From positions 1 through 64,000 of the forward strand of contig NZ_PVSS01000001.1 of NCBI RefSeq assembly GCF_003025005.1: DNA of 64,000 bases, read 5' to 3'. This DNA is from Brumimicrobium mesophilum. Its GTDB lineage: Bacteria > Bacteroidota > Bacteroidia > Flavobacteriales_D > Crocinitomicaceae. The notes under the pieces are model-generated. The model saw only the letters and a list, made by a program, of their open reading frames with translations. It did not search any database and was not told the origin of the DNA. Shown here piece by piece: positions 25,649-35,480 of the stretch (the first letter of the stretch is position 1; each line of letters opens with the position of its first letter). A program made the translations under genes and the position numbers.

Positions 25649-25706
25649 CGTCGTAAATTTAATGATTAAGTATTAACGCGATAGGGCTTCATTAAAGCAC
25701 TAGCCC

Positions 25707-27446
25707 CTAAAATCTAAATGTCAGTCCAGCCATAAATTGAAAAGCATTTACCGGATAACCATTCCATCTTTGGTAACTTTGCGCAGCCAAATTATTGAAT
25801 TCTGCAAAGATCGATAAGCGTGGTGTATATCTAAATTCTGCTCCAACATTCAAATCAGCCAAAACACCCAACTCTCTGTAATAAATTCCGTCTTCTAATT
25901 CCGCTCCTTCAGCCAAAGGATCAAAAACTCTCGCTTTTCTACCAGTTTCCAAAGTAAAGTCAACTTTTGCAATTAATTTATCTGCAATATTGTATGAACC
26001 TCTTGTAATTAATTCCAATTGCGGCATATTCCACGCATAAGGATTATTGTTAGCCGAATATGTATTAAAACGACCAATAACATCAACTTTCAATTTCTCA
26101 TTTTGTTGGTAGGAAATGCTTCCCGAAATTGTAGTCATCGCTATTGTATCATATTCAACTCTGAATTGGTTTCCTGATGAATAAATCGTGTCGTTAATAA
26201 ACAAAGCATGATTTCTTAAATTCTTAAATGCAATATTCGCATTAAAACTTATGCGTGGAGACAAAGTTCCTTTTATACCAAAGTGAAACTGATATCTGCT
26301 TTCGCTTCTCAACTGATTATTTGAGCCAATAAACTCATTTTCTGCAGCTAAATACGCAAAGCGCTGTTGTTTTAAACCTCCTTCAATTCCTGCATACGGA
26401 ATAAACATATCGTTAAATAAAGAATAGCGAACTTCAGCAATTGGGTATAAACTTGCTTTTGTTTCCTCGTGAATATCCAAAGCCAACTCTCCCCCTACTT
26501 TAAATTGCAATTTCTCATTCATTCCATAGAAACTTGTTAATGGGCGCAATTGAATAACGGTGTTTTTTGAAACAATTCCTGTATCTAAAGCTGTTAAAGA
26601 ACTGTCTGCAATTCCATATCGATAACCATTATATCCAATGTTAAAATCTGCTTTTAAGTTCGATACTAAAACATTCGAACTCATATTGTATTGCCATTTA
26701 GTTTTTATGCCGATGAAGTTTTCAGTTCCTCTCCAATCTTCTAGACTATCTGATTGAGGTTTTCTATCTCTAAAATTATCATATTCTAACCCCACACGAT
26801 AATTTAATTTCGCTGAGTCTTTCTTATGTGAATCATAAAACGCATCAAATCCAACAGATTGATAGCGTTGTTTAATACTGTCTCGGTCTGCATCAGGGTT
26901 TTCGAAGCCATAATAATGTAATCCTTGGTTCTTATAATGTAAACCTCCACCATATGAAAAACGTCTCTCTTCCACTTTACCGAACGCTTTAATGGCTGTA
27001 TTGTCAAATTGAGATGGAGCGTAATCACTGATTCCTCCCCATTCAGAATAATGAACAGCATGCGCACCCCAATTGAATTTTCTTGAGCGTGTAGAATTAT
27101 AATAAACTTCTCCCAAGCCTCTCAATAAACTACCTCCACCAACTTTAGCATAGCCATTGTACAACTGTGACAATTGCGCACGGTGACGAATATTTGCTGG
27201 CTCAATCCCTTCTACTTCAAAAGAAGTTTCTTCTTTTAACATTAATAAGGGATAATCAACAGCTGCTGCTCCAATTACAGTATCGATCATTGCAGGTCGC
27301 AAATAAATACGATAAGCAGGTTCAATAGAACGATCTGAATCGGTAACTATATTTACGTCCCCACCTGTTTGACCAAAGGCTTTAGGAAAAGTAAAAAACA
27401 CGCTTGCAATGAAAACTAAAATTATATATTTATTCATCTTCTCCAT
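25707..27446 (-). CDS. Outer-membrane beta-barrel protein without a plug domain, partner of TPR protein
   Basis: A 579-residue protein with a signal peptide (about 8-26, AFG-Q) and then a long series of alternating polar/aromatic beta strands ending in F (FMAGLTFRF), the classic outer-membrane insertion signal. The opening of the barrel (NGYAKVGGGSLLRGLGEVYYN) resembles TonB-receptor barrels, but the N-terminal 70 residues are too short for a plug, so it is not a TonB-gated channel of usual design. It starts at 27446 (or Met4, 27437) inside the last codons of the TPR gene, a 17-nt overlap that implies coupled translation and a shared complex. Confidence 0.8.
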   Translation of the reverse strand: MEKMNKYIILVFIASVFFTFPKAFGQTGGDVNIVTDSDRSIEPAYRIYLRPAMIDTVIGAAAVDYPLLMLKEETSFEVEGIEPANIRHRAQLSQLYNGYAKVGGGSLLRGLGEVYYNSTRSRKFNWGAHAVHYSEWGGISDYAPSQFDNTAIKAFGKVEERRFSYGGGLHYKNQGLHYYGFENPDADRDSIKQRYQSVGFDAFYDSHKKDSAKLNYRVGLEYDNFRDRKPQSDSLEDWRGTENFIGIKTKWQYNMSSNVLVSNLKADFNIGYNGYRYGIADSSLTALDTGIVSKNTVIQLRPLTSFYGMNEKLQFKVGGELALDIHEETKASLYPIAEVRYSLFNDMFIPYAGIEGGLKQQRFAYLAAENEFIGSNNQLRSESRYQFHFGIKGTLSPRISFNANIAFKNLRNHALFINDTIYSSGNQFRVEYDTIAMTTISGSISYQQNEKLKVDVIGRFNTYSANNNPYAWNMPQLELITRGSYNIADKLIAKVDFTLETGRKARVFDPLAEGAELEDGIYYRELGVLADLNVGAEFRYTPRLSIFAEFNNLAAQSYQRWNGYPVNAFQFMAGLTFRF

Positions 27447-30400
27447 TATTTATATCAATCATTCGATTCGTATCGTCCTCAAATTCATCCGGCGAATCCT
27501 TCAACTGCATCAATTCTGATTTTACTTTGTCGGCTTCAAGCAACACACCATCTTCTTTGTTCGGGTAATTGTTGATGACTAAATTGATGGTTTGTTCAGC
27601 TTGGAACAAATCATCCGTCATCATAAAGACTCTTGCTTGTAGAATTAATGATTTCGCAATCCAGAAATCGTAGGCTGGCTTACGTTGCAACAATTCATTA
27701 TGTAAAGCTTCTGCTTTTGTATAGTTCTCTAAACTATAATATGCTTTAGTTAATGTATACAAAGCTTCGGTTCCTCTTACCTTTCCTGTATTGTCGGCTG
27801 TCCAGCGCAAAGAAGCAAGTGATTGTTGATATTGTTTAGTGTTAAACAAAGACATTCCAGCAATATAATTCCCTTCAATGCGAATGTCTTTATCGTCCAA
27901 TAATTCGTCATTTAAAACTTTATTTGCGGCTACAGCAGCTTTTGAGAAATTCTCAAGAATAAAATTTGTACGCATTAATCCAACTCTTGTATTGAAAATT
28001 ACTTGCGCTTTTGAAGCGAGTGTTTCAAGTTTTTCATAATGTGGCAAAGCTCGACTATACTGCTCACTATTGTACAATAGTTTTGAGGTTCTGACCAATG
28101 CTTCTTCAGTGTAACCAGAATTTGGACGATTTATGATATTTTCATAATAAGTAATCGCTCTATCTTCATCACTTCTTTGGTAGTAAATATCTGCCAAATA
28201 GCTCAACAATTGAACTGAGAAACGACCATTAGGATAACGTTTCAAATATTTATTGATTTCTGGAATTGCTTCATCATAGTTTTCATTCACATACAATTCA
28301 CTTGCTGTTTCATAAAAGAAAATTTCTTCATCATCTTCTGAAATATCTGCACAAGCATATTCTTTACTCAACCCAATGATTTCATCTTGGCGGCGAGTTG
28401 CACGGTAAACATCTACAATTCCTTGAGTTGCTCTTTTACATGTTTCATCATCCAAAGTATATTCGCTTAAAACACGACGGAAATAACTTTCAGAAGCTGT
28501 ATATTCCTTTTGTTTGAATTTAATATCTGCAATTTCTATCAATGCATCCTTCACCAAAATATTACCTGGATAATTTTTAACAATAGCATCAAAATGAGTT
28601 AATGCTTTTGGATAGTCTCCTCCATTTTTATACCCCATTGCGATATCAAACTTTGCTGGGATTACAAATGAAGAATTAGGATGATCTTTTAGAATTCTAT
28701 TTAATGTAGAAATTTGTTCATCTCTTTTCCCTGGAATCAGTTTATAAACTTTCGATAAAGAATAAAGATAACGGTCTTTTTTTGCAATATCATAAGTTAA
28801 AGCTTTTTCATAATTCAATGCAGACTTTTGAAAATCAGGATTACCTTTAGTAAAATATCCATCTCCTATTCGCGCATAGGCATCGGCTAATTTGTTATCA
28901 TCTTGAATATTGGTTAATTGGGTGAATGTTCTAAAAGCTTGAATTGCTTGTGTCCAATCCTCCTGCATAAAATAAGCATAAGCAATATTATAATACGCCG
29001 CTTCTTTAAGCACCAAATCATTCATTCCTGGCACATCCAAAAACTCCTTGAATTCTTTAATGGCCAACTTCCATTCTTGTAACATGTAATGCGCGTCAGC
29101 TTCCCAAAACTTGGCTTTACTTGTCACTGTTGGGTCTACATCATATTTAGAAACTCCTTGCAGCGCCTCCACACACCCCTTATAATCTCCGCGTTCATAC
29201 TTTTCAATTCCCATGTTGAAAGAAACCACTTGATAAGCCGTTTTCAACTTCATGTTTAAAACAGGAATTCGATCTAAAGATTTTAAAGCTTCCTCATAAT
29301 TCTTTGTACTTGAATAAACATTCACCATGTAGCTGTATACATCTTCCTTTCGTTTTGAGTTTGGAAATTCACTCAAATACAATTCGAAAGCTTTTATTGC
29401 CTCATTGTATGGATTGTAGTCTAATTTATAAGATAAAACGGCGTAATTGTATAATGCATCTTCTTGCACAACTCTATCGAAATCAGAAGAAGCAGACCTA
29501 AAAGCCGTTCTTGCATAGTTGAGTTCTTCCTTATATAGATAAGATTGTGCGATATGATAATAAGCCACTTGCCCCAATTTATCCTCTACACGAGAAACAC
29601 GATCAAACACCCTAATTGCTTTATCGTATTCTTCATTTTTAAAGTAAGAATACGCCAATGAATAACTTTGTTCTCTATTCATTTGTTTCCTGTTACTGTA
29701 ATCTTCTAAAAATGGAACTGCCTTATCATATTTCTCCACTTTATAGTAGGCGTCACCTATTAAAAGATTCATTTCAGCAGTATTGTCACTGATTCCATTT
29801 TCATTTACAGAAAAGTCAGGAGCAAATTCAGTAACTTTTTGATAATCTCCAAGTAAATAGTAAATCTGAGTTAAATAATAATTTACTTCATCTTTAAACG
29901 TTGGATTTTCTTTCAGCTTTAAGAAACCGTCCAAGGCCTCTCTATAAGTTTCATTTTTATAGGCAATATGCGAATAGTAATATAAAGCCGGTGCACTAAA
30001 GCTAGAGTTACCGTCTTTTATATCAAAGAATTCATTTCTTGCTTCGGTATAATTTCCTAATTGAAAATTAGAATACCCCAATTTAAAGTGATACGCAGCG
30101 ATTGATGAAGTGTCGATTGATCTTGGATCTGTTTTATCCAACCATTCTTTGGCATCTTCATACTTTTTCCTTTGGTAGAAATGCTCTCCCAGCTTAAAAA
30201 ATATACCATTTTTATATATGCTTTCAGGATATTCGTTATTGAAATCCAGGAGAATATTTACTGCATCAGAATTATAAAGTTCGAGGGCTGAAATTCCAAC
30301 ATAATATTTTGCTTTAATGTATTGCGGATCATGATGATCTTCAACACTGCCAATAAAGGCCGTGAAAACTTCACGCGCTGCGCCGTATTGTTCTTTTTCA

Positions 30401-30522
30401 AACAATTCTTCTGCACGATAAAAATCTGCATATTCTCCACTATATTTCTTAGTGGATTGACTCCAAACTACTGTTGACAGTAGGATAGAAACTAGAAAAA
30501 GAAAACCACGTGGTGTAATCAT
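27430..30522 (-). CDS. Large periplasmic TPR-repeat protein
   Basis: A 1030-residue protein with a signal peptide (about 1-22, WSQ) but no lipobox, so a soluble periplasmic or outer-membrane-associated protein. Nearly the whole chain is tetratricopeptide repeats, more than 20 by eye, with typical units such as YYHIAQSYLYKEELNYARTAF and YNIAYAYFMQEDWTQAIQAF, some of the Bam-D/YbgF-like kind (EYPESIYKNGIFFKLGEHFYQRKKYEDA). Such solenoids act as protein-binding scaffolds. Coupling to the barrel gene suggests a two-component envelope machine. It is divergent from ftsE with 167 bp between starts; the pair TPR/barrel next to ftsE is, to my memory, recurrent in Bacteroidota but I cannot check it. 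Confidence 0.85.
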   Translation of the reverse strand: MITPRGFLFLVSILLSTVVWSQSTKKYSGEYADFYRAEELFEKEQYGAAREVFTAFIGSVEDHHDPQYIKAKYYVGISALELYNSDAVNILLDFNNEYPESIYKNGIFFKLGEHFYQRKKYEDAKEWLDKTDPRSIDTSSIAAYHFKLGYSNFQLGNYTEARNEFFDIKDGNSSFSAPALYYYSHIAYKNETYREALDGFLKLKENPTFKDEVNYYLTQIYYLLGDYQKVTEFAPDFSVNENGISDNTAEMNLLIGDAYYKVEKYDKAVPFLEDYSNRKQMNREQSYSLAYSYFKNEEYDKAIRVFDRVSRVEDKLGQVAYYHIAQSYLYKEELNYARTAFRSASSDFDRVVQEDALYNYAVLSYKLDYNPYNEAIKAFELYLSEFPNSKRKEDVYSYMVNVYSSTKNYEEALKSLDRIPVLNMKLKTAYQVVSFNMGIEKYERGDYKGCVEALQGVSKYDVDPTVTSKAKFWEADAHYMLQEWKLAIKEFKEFLDVPGMNDLVLKEAAYYNIAYAYFMQEDWTQAIQAFRTFTQLTNIQDDNKLADAYARIGDGYFTKGNPDFQKSALNYEKALTYDIAKKDRYLYSLSKVYKLIPGKRDEQISTLNRILKDHPNSSFVIPAKFDIAMGYKNGGDYPKALTHFDAIVKNYPGNILVKDALIEIADIKFKQKEYTASESYFRRVLSEYTLDDETCKRATQGIVDVYRATRRQDEIIGLSKEYACADISEDDEEIFFYETASELYVNENYDEAIPEINKYLKRYPNGRFSVQLLSYLADIYYQRSDEDRAITYYENIINRPNSGYTEEALVRTSKLLYNSEQYSRALPHYEKLETLASKAQVIFNTRVGLMRTNFILENFSKAAVAANKVLNDELLDDKDIRIEGNYIAGMSLFNTKQYQQSLASLRWTADNTGKVRGTEALYTLTKAYYSLENYTKAEALHNELLQRKPAYDFWIAKSLILQARVFMMTDDLFQAEQTINLVINNYPNKEDGVLLEADKVKSELMQLKDSPDEFEDDTNRMIDINNGEDE

Positions 30523-30689
30523 TGTAAGACTTTAATAAATACTTTTACTTTAACGTATAAAAATAAGGAGTATTGGGATGGAAATTAAGGACACTTTGAA
30601 AAGTTTTAAACGCAATTCTGTTAAGATTGTTATTTGCTCGCCTTAATTTCTTTTAATATTATGTTGATATTTGTAAAAACATTCGGCAA

Positions 30690-31397
30690 GTGGAAAAGGT
30701 AATCGATATAAATCAAGGAAGAATTGAGCAGAAAAAAGTAACTGTTCTACAAGATGTTAATGTTACGATTTCCTCAAAGGAATTTGTTTACCTCATCGGT
30801 AAAACAGGATCTGGAAAAAGTAGTTTCCTTAAAACACTTTACGGAGACCTTCGATTGGTTGATGGATCGGGTGAAGTAGTGGGATATGACTTAAATAAAT
30901 TAAAAAAACGTGAGATTCCACTGCTCAGAAGAAAAATAGGAATTGTATTTCAAGACTTTCAATTATTGACAGATCGTTCTGTAATGAAAAACTTATTTTT
31001 TGTTCTTAAAGCAACCGGTTGGAAAAAGAAAGCCACAATGGAACAACGCGGTCTTGAGGTGTTAAGAATGGTTGGAATTGAGGAAAAAGCCTACAAAATG
31101 CCTCATGAACTTTCTGGAGGTGAACAACAAAGGGTTTCTATTGCGAGAGCCTTGTTAAACAATCCTGAATTAATTCTTGCAGATGAGCCAACAGGAAATC
31201 TTGATCCTGAAACCTCTGCTTCAATTATGAATTTACTGCAAGCTATTGCAAAAGAAGGAACAGCATTATTAATGGCGACACATGACATGGGATTAGTTGA
31301 AAAATTTCCAGGAAGAGTGCTAAGAGTAGAAAAAAACACGATTAAAGAAGTTGAAGCTTTAGGAAACTTTAATCCGTTTGAAGTGCAAGAATTTTAA
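30690..31397 (+). CDS. ftsE: Cell-division ABC transporter ATP-binding protein FtsE
   Basis: A 235-residue ATPase that, with the membrane protein FtsX, couples divisome assembly to peptidoglycan hydrolase activation. Walker A GKTGSGKSS (37-45), Q-loop VFQDFQLL, signature LSGGEQQR, Walker B LILADEPTGNLD and switch H in ATHDMG are all intact. The start used is a GTG at 30690, which aligns the N-terminus with other FtsE proteins; no ATG is available in frame nearby. ftsX is not adjacent, as is usual in Bacteroidota. It converges with the glycosyltransferase gene ending at 31421. Confidence 0.9.
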   Translation: MEKVIDINQGRIEQKKVTVLQDVNVTISSKEFVYLIGKTGSGKSSFLKTLYGDLRLVDGSGEVVGYDLNKLKKREIPLLRRKIGIVFQDFQLLTDRSVMKNLFFVLKATGWKKKATMEQRGLEVLRMVGIEEKAYKMPHELSGGEQQRVSIARALLNNPELILADEPTGNLDPETSASIMNLLQAIAKEGTALLMATHDMGLVEKFPGRVLRVEKNTIKEVEALGNFNPFEVQEF

Positions 31398-31420
31398 AAT
31401 TAAAAAATTAAATTCTGAAA

Positions 31421-32803
31421 TTAATCCGAAACTAAAGGAACAAACACTTTTTCCTCTCCATACTTCTTGGCGTTTTCATAATCTGGTATGATTAGTTTAT
31501 TCCAATATTTGTCTGGTGTGTAATGCTTCATAAACACCATTTTATAACCTTCATAAGTCATAGAATCATAGTGAATAATCTTGTGTGAATATTGCCATGA
31601 CTGATAAAGACTGACATACACCAAATATAAAGGCAGTATCATTATAAGAGAACGACGTTTATTCTTCAAAATCCATTCAATAAGCCCAGCTAATGGAAAT
31701 GCCATAAAAGGTAAAATATCCACTAAAGTTCTTGCTCCAAAGCTTCCTCCATACCACCAGCACCACCAACTAAAGGTTACATATAGAAAAATTGGCAGAA
31801 AGATCGTAAGCGCCCAGAAATACATCTTTTGAACTTTGTATAATCTAAACATTCCAAATAGTGCAAAAAACATCAAAGGAGTATAAATAAACCAACCTTT
31901 TCTGAAAGAAAATAAACCTTCCCAAACATGAGGGTTTGACCAAAAGAAGCCTTCATCATTATAGGAATAATAAATTAAACTTCCGGTTTGAATTTTCCAA
32001 AATATAAGTTGAGGTAAAATACTTAATACACCTCCCAGAACCACAAGTAAAACATGAGAAAATGGGGTGAACAGTTTTTTGAAATACGCTGACCAAACTA
32101 AAGATTGGTCTTTAAAAATGATCAAAATAGGTAAAATAAATAGAATGTTAATTGGTCGAACTACAACAATTAACCCTAATGCAGCACCCATTAAAAAACT
32201 AATTCCAATTCGCTTTTTCTTCAACCAGTTTTGCACCATATACAAAAGTGCAGAAAGCAAAAAGAAGGTAATGGGGTGTGACAATCCGGTTTCGTAAAAG
32301 GCGTAGAAATACAAATTTGTTCCAAAAATAATAATGAGGACTGTCAATAAGCTCGACAATCTTGAAAAGGACCTTTTTAAAATAAGCCAAATAAAAATCA
32401 ACCCCATCAATGTGTAAAAAACAGAAGAAAGCGAAATGGCTAATTGATAAGGTTCTGAAAAACCATCAGCTTCGTAATGATTACTTGAAAGCGCATACAA
32501 ATGACCGGCATAATAAAATGGCAGATTCATCATTGCAACTCCCATACTCATTTTTACGGCATTTCTTCCAATAGGAGATTCATGAACACGGTATCGGCGG
32601 TTCTTTTCACCATCTTTAATTTCAAAAAACGGATCGTTATTGACAATTGCTGCAGGCAGATAAGTATGGTAAATATCAACATCAGACCTTAGAATGTTTT
32701 TGCTTTTCCATTGAGATCTATCAATATTTTGCCATAATAAAACAAGAGATAGAAATGCAAAAACTACAAACGGGCCATATTTCTTCATTTTTTGAAGGAA
32801 CAT
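31421..32803 (-). CDS. Multi-pass membrane glycosyltransferase-like protein (GT-C type)
   Basis: A 460-residue protein with about ten transmembrane helices from residue 10 to 420. An early loop after TM1 contains SDVDIYHTYLPAAIV, the acidic position expected in GT-C enzymes that use polyprenyl-phosphate sugars, and later helices hold GLSHPITFFLLSALLY and VVVRPINILFILP, typical of PMT/ArnT-like or DUF2029-like proteins. It starts on the base after the stop of the GT2 gene (TAAATG), so the two form a coupled pair: the GT2 enzyme would make polyprenyl-P-sugar and this protein would transfer it outside. That pairing is inference from order and families. Confidence 0.75.
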   Translation of the reverse strand: MFLQKMKKYGPFVVFAFLSLVLLWQNIDRSQWKSKNILRSDVDIYHTYLPAAIVNNDPFFEIKDGEKNRRYRVHESPIGRNAVKMSMGVAMMNLPFYYAGHLYALSSNHYEADGFSEPYQLAISLSSVFYTLMGLIFIWLILKRSFSRLSSLLTVLIIIFGTNLYFYAFYETGLSHPITFFLLSALLYMVQNWLKKKRIGISFLMGAALGLIVVVRPINILFILPILIIFKDQSLVWSAYFKKLFTPFSHVLLVVLGGVLSILPQLIFWKIQTGSLIYYSYNDEGFFWSNPHVWEGLFSFRKGWFIYTPLMFFALFGMFRLYKVQKMYFWALTIFLPIFLYVTFSWWCWWYGGSFGARTLVDILPFMAFPLAGLIEWILKNKRRSLIMILPLYLVYVSLYQSWQYSHKIIHYDSMTYEGYKMVFMKHYTPDKYWNKLIIPDYENAKKYGEEKVFVPLVSD

Positions 32804-33520
32804 TTAGTTGAAGAATCTATATTTAAATATGCAATAGATTGCTCTAAAACCGTCTTTCCAACCGATTTTCTTTCCTTCATCAAAGGTACGGGCGTAATAA
32901 GAAATACTCACTTCATAGATTCGAATTTTTGGCACTTTAGCCAATTTAGCAGTGATTTCAGGTTCTAATCCGAACTTTTTCTCCTTAATCTGAATGTCTT
33001 TAGCTATAGATGAACGAATCATCTTATAACATGTTTCCATATCAGTTAGTGTAAGATTATTAAAAATATTCGACAAAAAAGTTAGTACTTTATTTCCAAA
33101 TGAATGCCAAAAGAAAAGTATTCTTCTTGGCTGAGCGCCAACAAATCTAGAACCAAATACAACATCTGCATCGGCCGCTAAAACTGGTTTTAACAATAAA
33201 TTTAATTCCTCAGGATCATATTCTAAATCAGCATCTTGAAACACTAAAAAGTCACCTGTACATTTTTGAATTGCCATGGATATTGCCGAACCTTTACCTT
33301 CATTTTTTTCTTTGGAGTAAAAATGAATATTGTGGTCAGGATTCAAATCAATAAATTTCTGAATATTTTCTTTAGTTAAATCGGTTGAGGCGTCATTAAC
33401 TATAATTATCTCTTTCTGAACTCCACCAATCAATTCAACATCAATGACTTTTTTCAAAAGTGCTAAAACAGTATTCTCCTCGTTGTAAACAGGAATTAGA
33501 ATAGAAAGTTTATTTATCAT
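32804..33520 (-). CDS. GT2 glycosyltransferase, polyprenyl-phosphate mannose/glucose synthase-like
   Basis: A 238-residue GT-A enzyme resembling dolichyl-phosphate mannosyltransferase (DPM1). Visible are SILIPVYNEENTVLALL, the nucleotide-binding IIIVNDASTD, the metal-binding DADLEYDPEEL (DXD-like) and the acceptor-side FGSRFVG. The segment NLTLTDMETCYKMIR ... FGLEPEITAKLAK is characteristic of the polyprenyl-P-hexose synthase group. No C-terminal transmembrane segments are present, as in soluble DPM1. It sits 21 bp after arsC and abuts the membrane glycosyltransferase. Confidence 0.85.
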   Translation of the reverse strand: MINKLSILIPVYNEENTVLALLKKVIDVELIGGVQKEIIIVNDASTDLTKENIQKFIDLNPDHNIHFYSKEKNEGKGSAISMAIQKCTGDFLVFQDADLEYDPEELNLLLKPVLAADADVVFGSRFVGAQPRRILFFWHSFGNKVLTFLSNIFNNLTLTDMETCYKMIRSSIAKDIQIKEKKFGLEPEITAKLAKVPKIRIYEVSISYYARTFDEGKKIGWKDGFRAIYCIFKYRFFN

Positions 33521-33541
33521 AATAGCGTTTTACTGTATTCT

Positions 33542-33880
33542 TTAAAGAATTTCTAATACATTTTCTGGTGGACGACCTACAACTGCTTTATCACCATTCA
33601 CAAAAATTGGACGTTCAATTAGTTTTGGATAAGTAATAAAAGCCTCAATCCATTCATCATCACTCAAAGTTTTCCCTTTGAAATTGTCCTTATAATCTTG
33701 CTCCCCCTTTCGAACTATTTCCTCGGCTTTCAAACCTAATTTTTGAAGTAAATCTTTCAATTCAGCACTAGTTGGTATATTTTCAAGGTACTTTACAACT
33801 TGAACTTCAGCTCCCTTTTCTTCTAAAAGTTGTAATGCACTTCTGCTTTTGGAACAGCGTGGATTGTGGTAAATTTTCAT
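33542..33880 (-). CDS. arsC: ArsC-family arsenate reductase (glutaredoxin-dependent type)
   Basis: A 112-residue thioredoxin-fold protein of normal ArsC length. The nucleophilic Cys9 is in HNPRCSKSR, and the downstream conserved basic pair appears in LIERPIFVNGDKAVVGRPPE. Family members reduce arsenate to arsenite with glutathione/glutaredoxin, though many such proteins in Bacteroidota are of the uncharacterised YfgD type. There is no arsB, acr3 or arsR nearby, so the arsenic role is not supported by context. It lies between the mlaF-like and GT2 genes in one leftward run. Confidence 0.85.
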   Translation of the reverse strand: MKIYHNPRCSKSRSALQLLEEKGAEVQVVKYLENIPTSAELKDLLQKLGLKAEEIVRKGEQDYKDNFKGKTLSDDEWIEAFITYPKLIERPIFVNGDKAVVGRPPENVLEIL

Positions 33881-33905
33881 GATAAAGAATTAAAATATTA
33901 TAATG

Positions 33906-34661
33906 TTAGGCGAGTTTTCCTTTAAGTGTTTTCATAAATTTAGAAGCATAAACGAAATCAATAATCTCTTGATTTTCAGTCTTTATAATTTCATCTTTGG
34001 TGCCTTGCCACCAATTTCGACCTGTATGAATAAATACAATATGATCACCTATTTCAATCACACTATTCATATCGTGGGTAATTACCACAGTAGTCATATT
34101 GTATTCGTAGGTTATTTCTTGGATTAAGCTATCTATCAAAAGAGAAGTACTTGGATCTAAACCAGAGTTCGGTTCATCACAAAACAAATATTTTGGATTC
34201 ATCGAAATTGCTCTAGCTATGGCAACCCTTTTCATCATTCCACCACTCAACTCTGCAGGCATCAATTTATTTCGTCCTGTTAAATCAACACGATCCAAAC
34301 ATGTATTTGCACGATCCAACATTTCCTTTTTGGACATTTTGGTAAACATTTTCAAAGGAAACATGATATTTTCTTCAACAGTCATTGAATCAAAAAGAGC
34401 AGAACCTTGAAAAAGCATTCCTATTTCTGTTCGAATATCTTTTCTCTCCTTTCTGTCCATTTTAGAAAAATCTCTACCATCGTAAAGAACACTGCCAGAA
34501 TCAACTTCCATCAAACCAACAATACATTTTGTAAGTACAGACTTTCCTTGACCAGATTGTCCAATGATTAAATTCACCTTCCCAGCTTCAAATTTCGCAG
34601 AAAAATCGTGTAAAACATGGTTTTCCCCAAATGACTTGTTTATGTCTCTTACTTCAATCAT
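33906..34661 (-). CDS. mlaF: ABC transporter ATPase, MlaF-like (phospholipid/MCE system)
   Basis: A 251-residue ATPase of the Mla/MCE lipid transport family. Walker A is GQSGQGKS (35-42), the signature LSGGMMKR, Walker B YLFCDEPNSGLDP, and the switch VITHDMNSV. The LSGGMxKR signature and FQGSALFDSMTVEEN segment are characteristic of MlaF rather than general importers. Its start overlaps the mlaE stop by one base (TAATG). With MlaE it would power lipid movement between membranes; the MCE-domain protein MlaD is not adjacent and must be elsewhere. Confidence 0.9.
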   Translation of the reverse strand: MIEVRDINKSFGENHVLHDFSAKFEAGKVNLIIGQSGQGKSVLTKCIVGLMEVDSGSVLYDGRDFSKMDRKERKDIRTEIGMLFQGSALFDSMTVEENIMFPLKMFTKMSKKEMLDRANTCLDRVDLTGRNKLMPAELSGGMMKRVAIARAISMNPKYLFCDEPNSGLDPSTSLLIDSLIQEITYEYNMTTVVITHDMNSVIEIGDHIVFIHTGRNWWQGTKDEIIKTENQEIIDFVYASKFMKTLKGKLA

Positions 34662-35401
34662 TACATTAAAATTAATTGAGTTAAAACAAAGTTAGCAAGT
34701 AAAATCACAATACTACTCCAAACCACGGCTTGAGTAGAAGATTTACCAACATCTAGCGCACCACCTTTGGTGTAATACCCGAAATATGAAGATACTGAAA
34801 CAATGATAAAAGCAAAAACACATGTTTTTACAAGGGCATAAATAATATCCCCGGTTTTAAAAAAAGCACGAACACCATAAACGAATTCTTCGTGAGAAGT
34901 TAAACCTGATGCTGTAACGGAGTAATAACCTCCAAGAATACTCAGCCCCATTGAACAAATAATCAAAAATGGAAAGAAGAAAACCGAAGCGATAATTTTG
35001 GGTAAAACTAAAAATGAAAGTGAATTCACCCCCATTATTTCGAGGGCATCAATCTGTTCAGTAACTTTCATTGTTCCAATTTCGGAGGCAATATTAGACC
35101 CAACTTTCCCAGCTAAAATCAAGGAAATTATTGTAGGCGAAAACTCTAAAATTGTACTCGAACGTGTGATATATCCGATAGTATATTTAGGCAGCAAAGG
35201 GCTATCCATGTTGGAGGCCGTTTGCAAAGCAATTACTGCTCCCATAAATACGGATAAAATCGCTACGATTCCCGCAGAATTTATTCCGATTGTCTCAATC
35301 TCTGTTATTGTACGTCTGTAGTATACTTTGAAGCGTTCTGGTTTAGAGAACACATCTTTCAACATCCCAACGTATTTTCCTATGCTTACAATATAGCTCA
35401 T
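34661..35401 (-). CDS. mlaE: ABC transporter permease, MlaE/YrbE family
   Basis: A 246-residue inner-membrane permease with about five helices. It carries the family features: an amphipathic N-terminus, GINSAGIVAILSVFMGAVIALQ, the highly conserved coupling region LILAGKVGSNIASEIGTMKVTEQIDALEIMGVNSLSFLVLPKIIA, and YFGYYTKGGALDVGKSSTQAVVWSSI at the end. Together with the overlapping mlaF gene it forms the core of a lipid transporter keeping outer-membrane asymmetry. It is the first gene of the leftward unit mlaE-mlaF-arsC-GT2-GTC and diverges from the sprT-like gene with 79 bp between starts. Confidence 0.9.
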   Translation of the reverse strand: MSYIVSIGKYVGMLKDVFSKPERFKVYYRRTITEIETIGINSAGIVAILSVFMGAVIALQTASNMDSPLLPKYTIGYITRSSTILEFSPTIISLILAGKVGSNIASEIGTMKVTEQIDALEIMGVNSLSFLVLPKIIASVFFFPFLIICSMGLSILGGYYSVTASGLTSHEEFVYGVRAFFKTGDIIYALVKTCVFAFIIVSVSSYFGYYTKGGALDVGKSSTQAVVWSSIVILLANFVLTQLILM

Positions 35402-35468
35402 TACTATGCTAAATTAATAGCTTATTCTTAAACAATGCGTATAATTCCAATAAATTTAATCTTATAAT

Positions 35469-35476
35469 TACTTTTG
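35469..35476 (+). promoter_or_regulatory. -7-like box directly before the sprT-like start
   Basis: TACTTTTG fits TAnnTTTG exactly but ends only 4 bp before the GTG start codon at 35481, which would make a leaderless or start-truncating transcript. No good -33 TTG is seen, so it may be chance. Confidence 0.25.
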
Positions 35477-35480
35477 TCTT

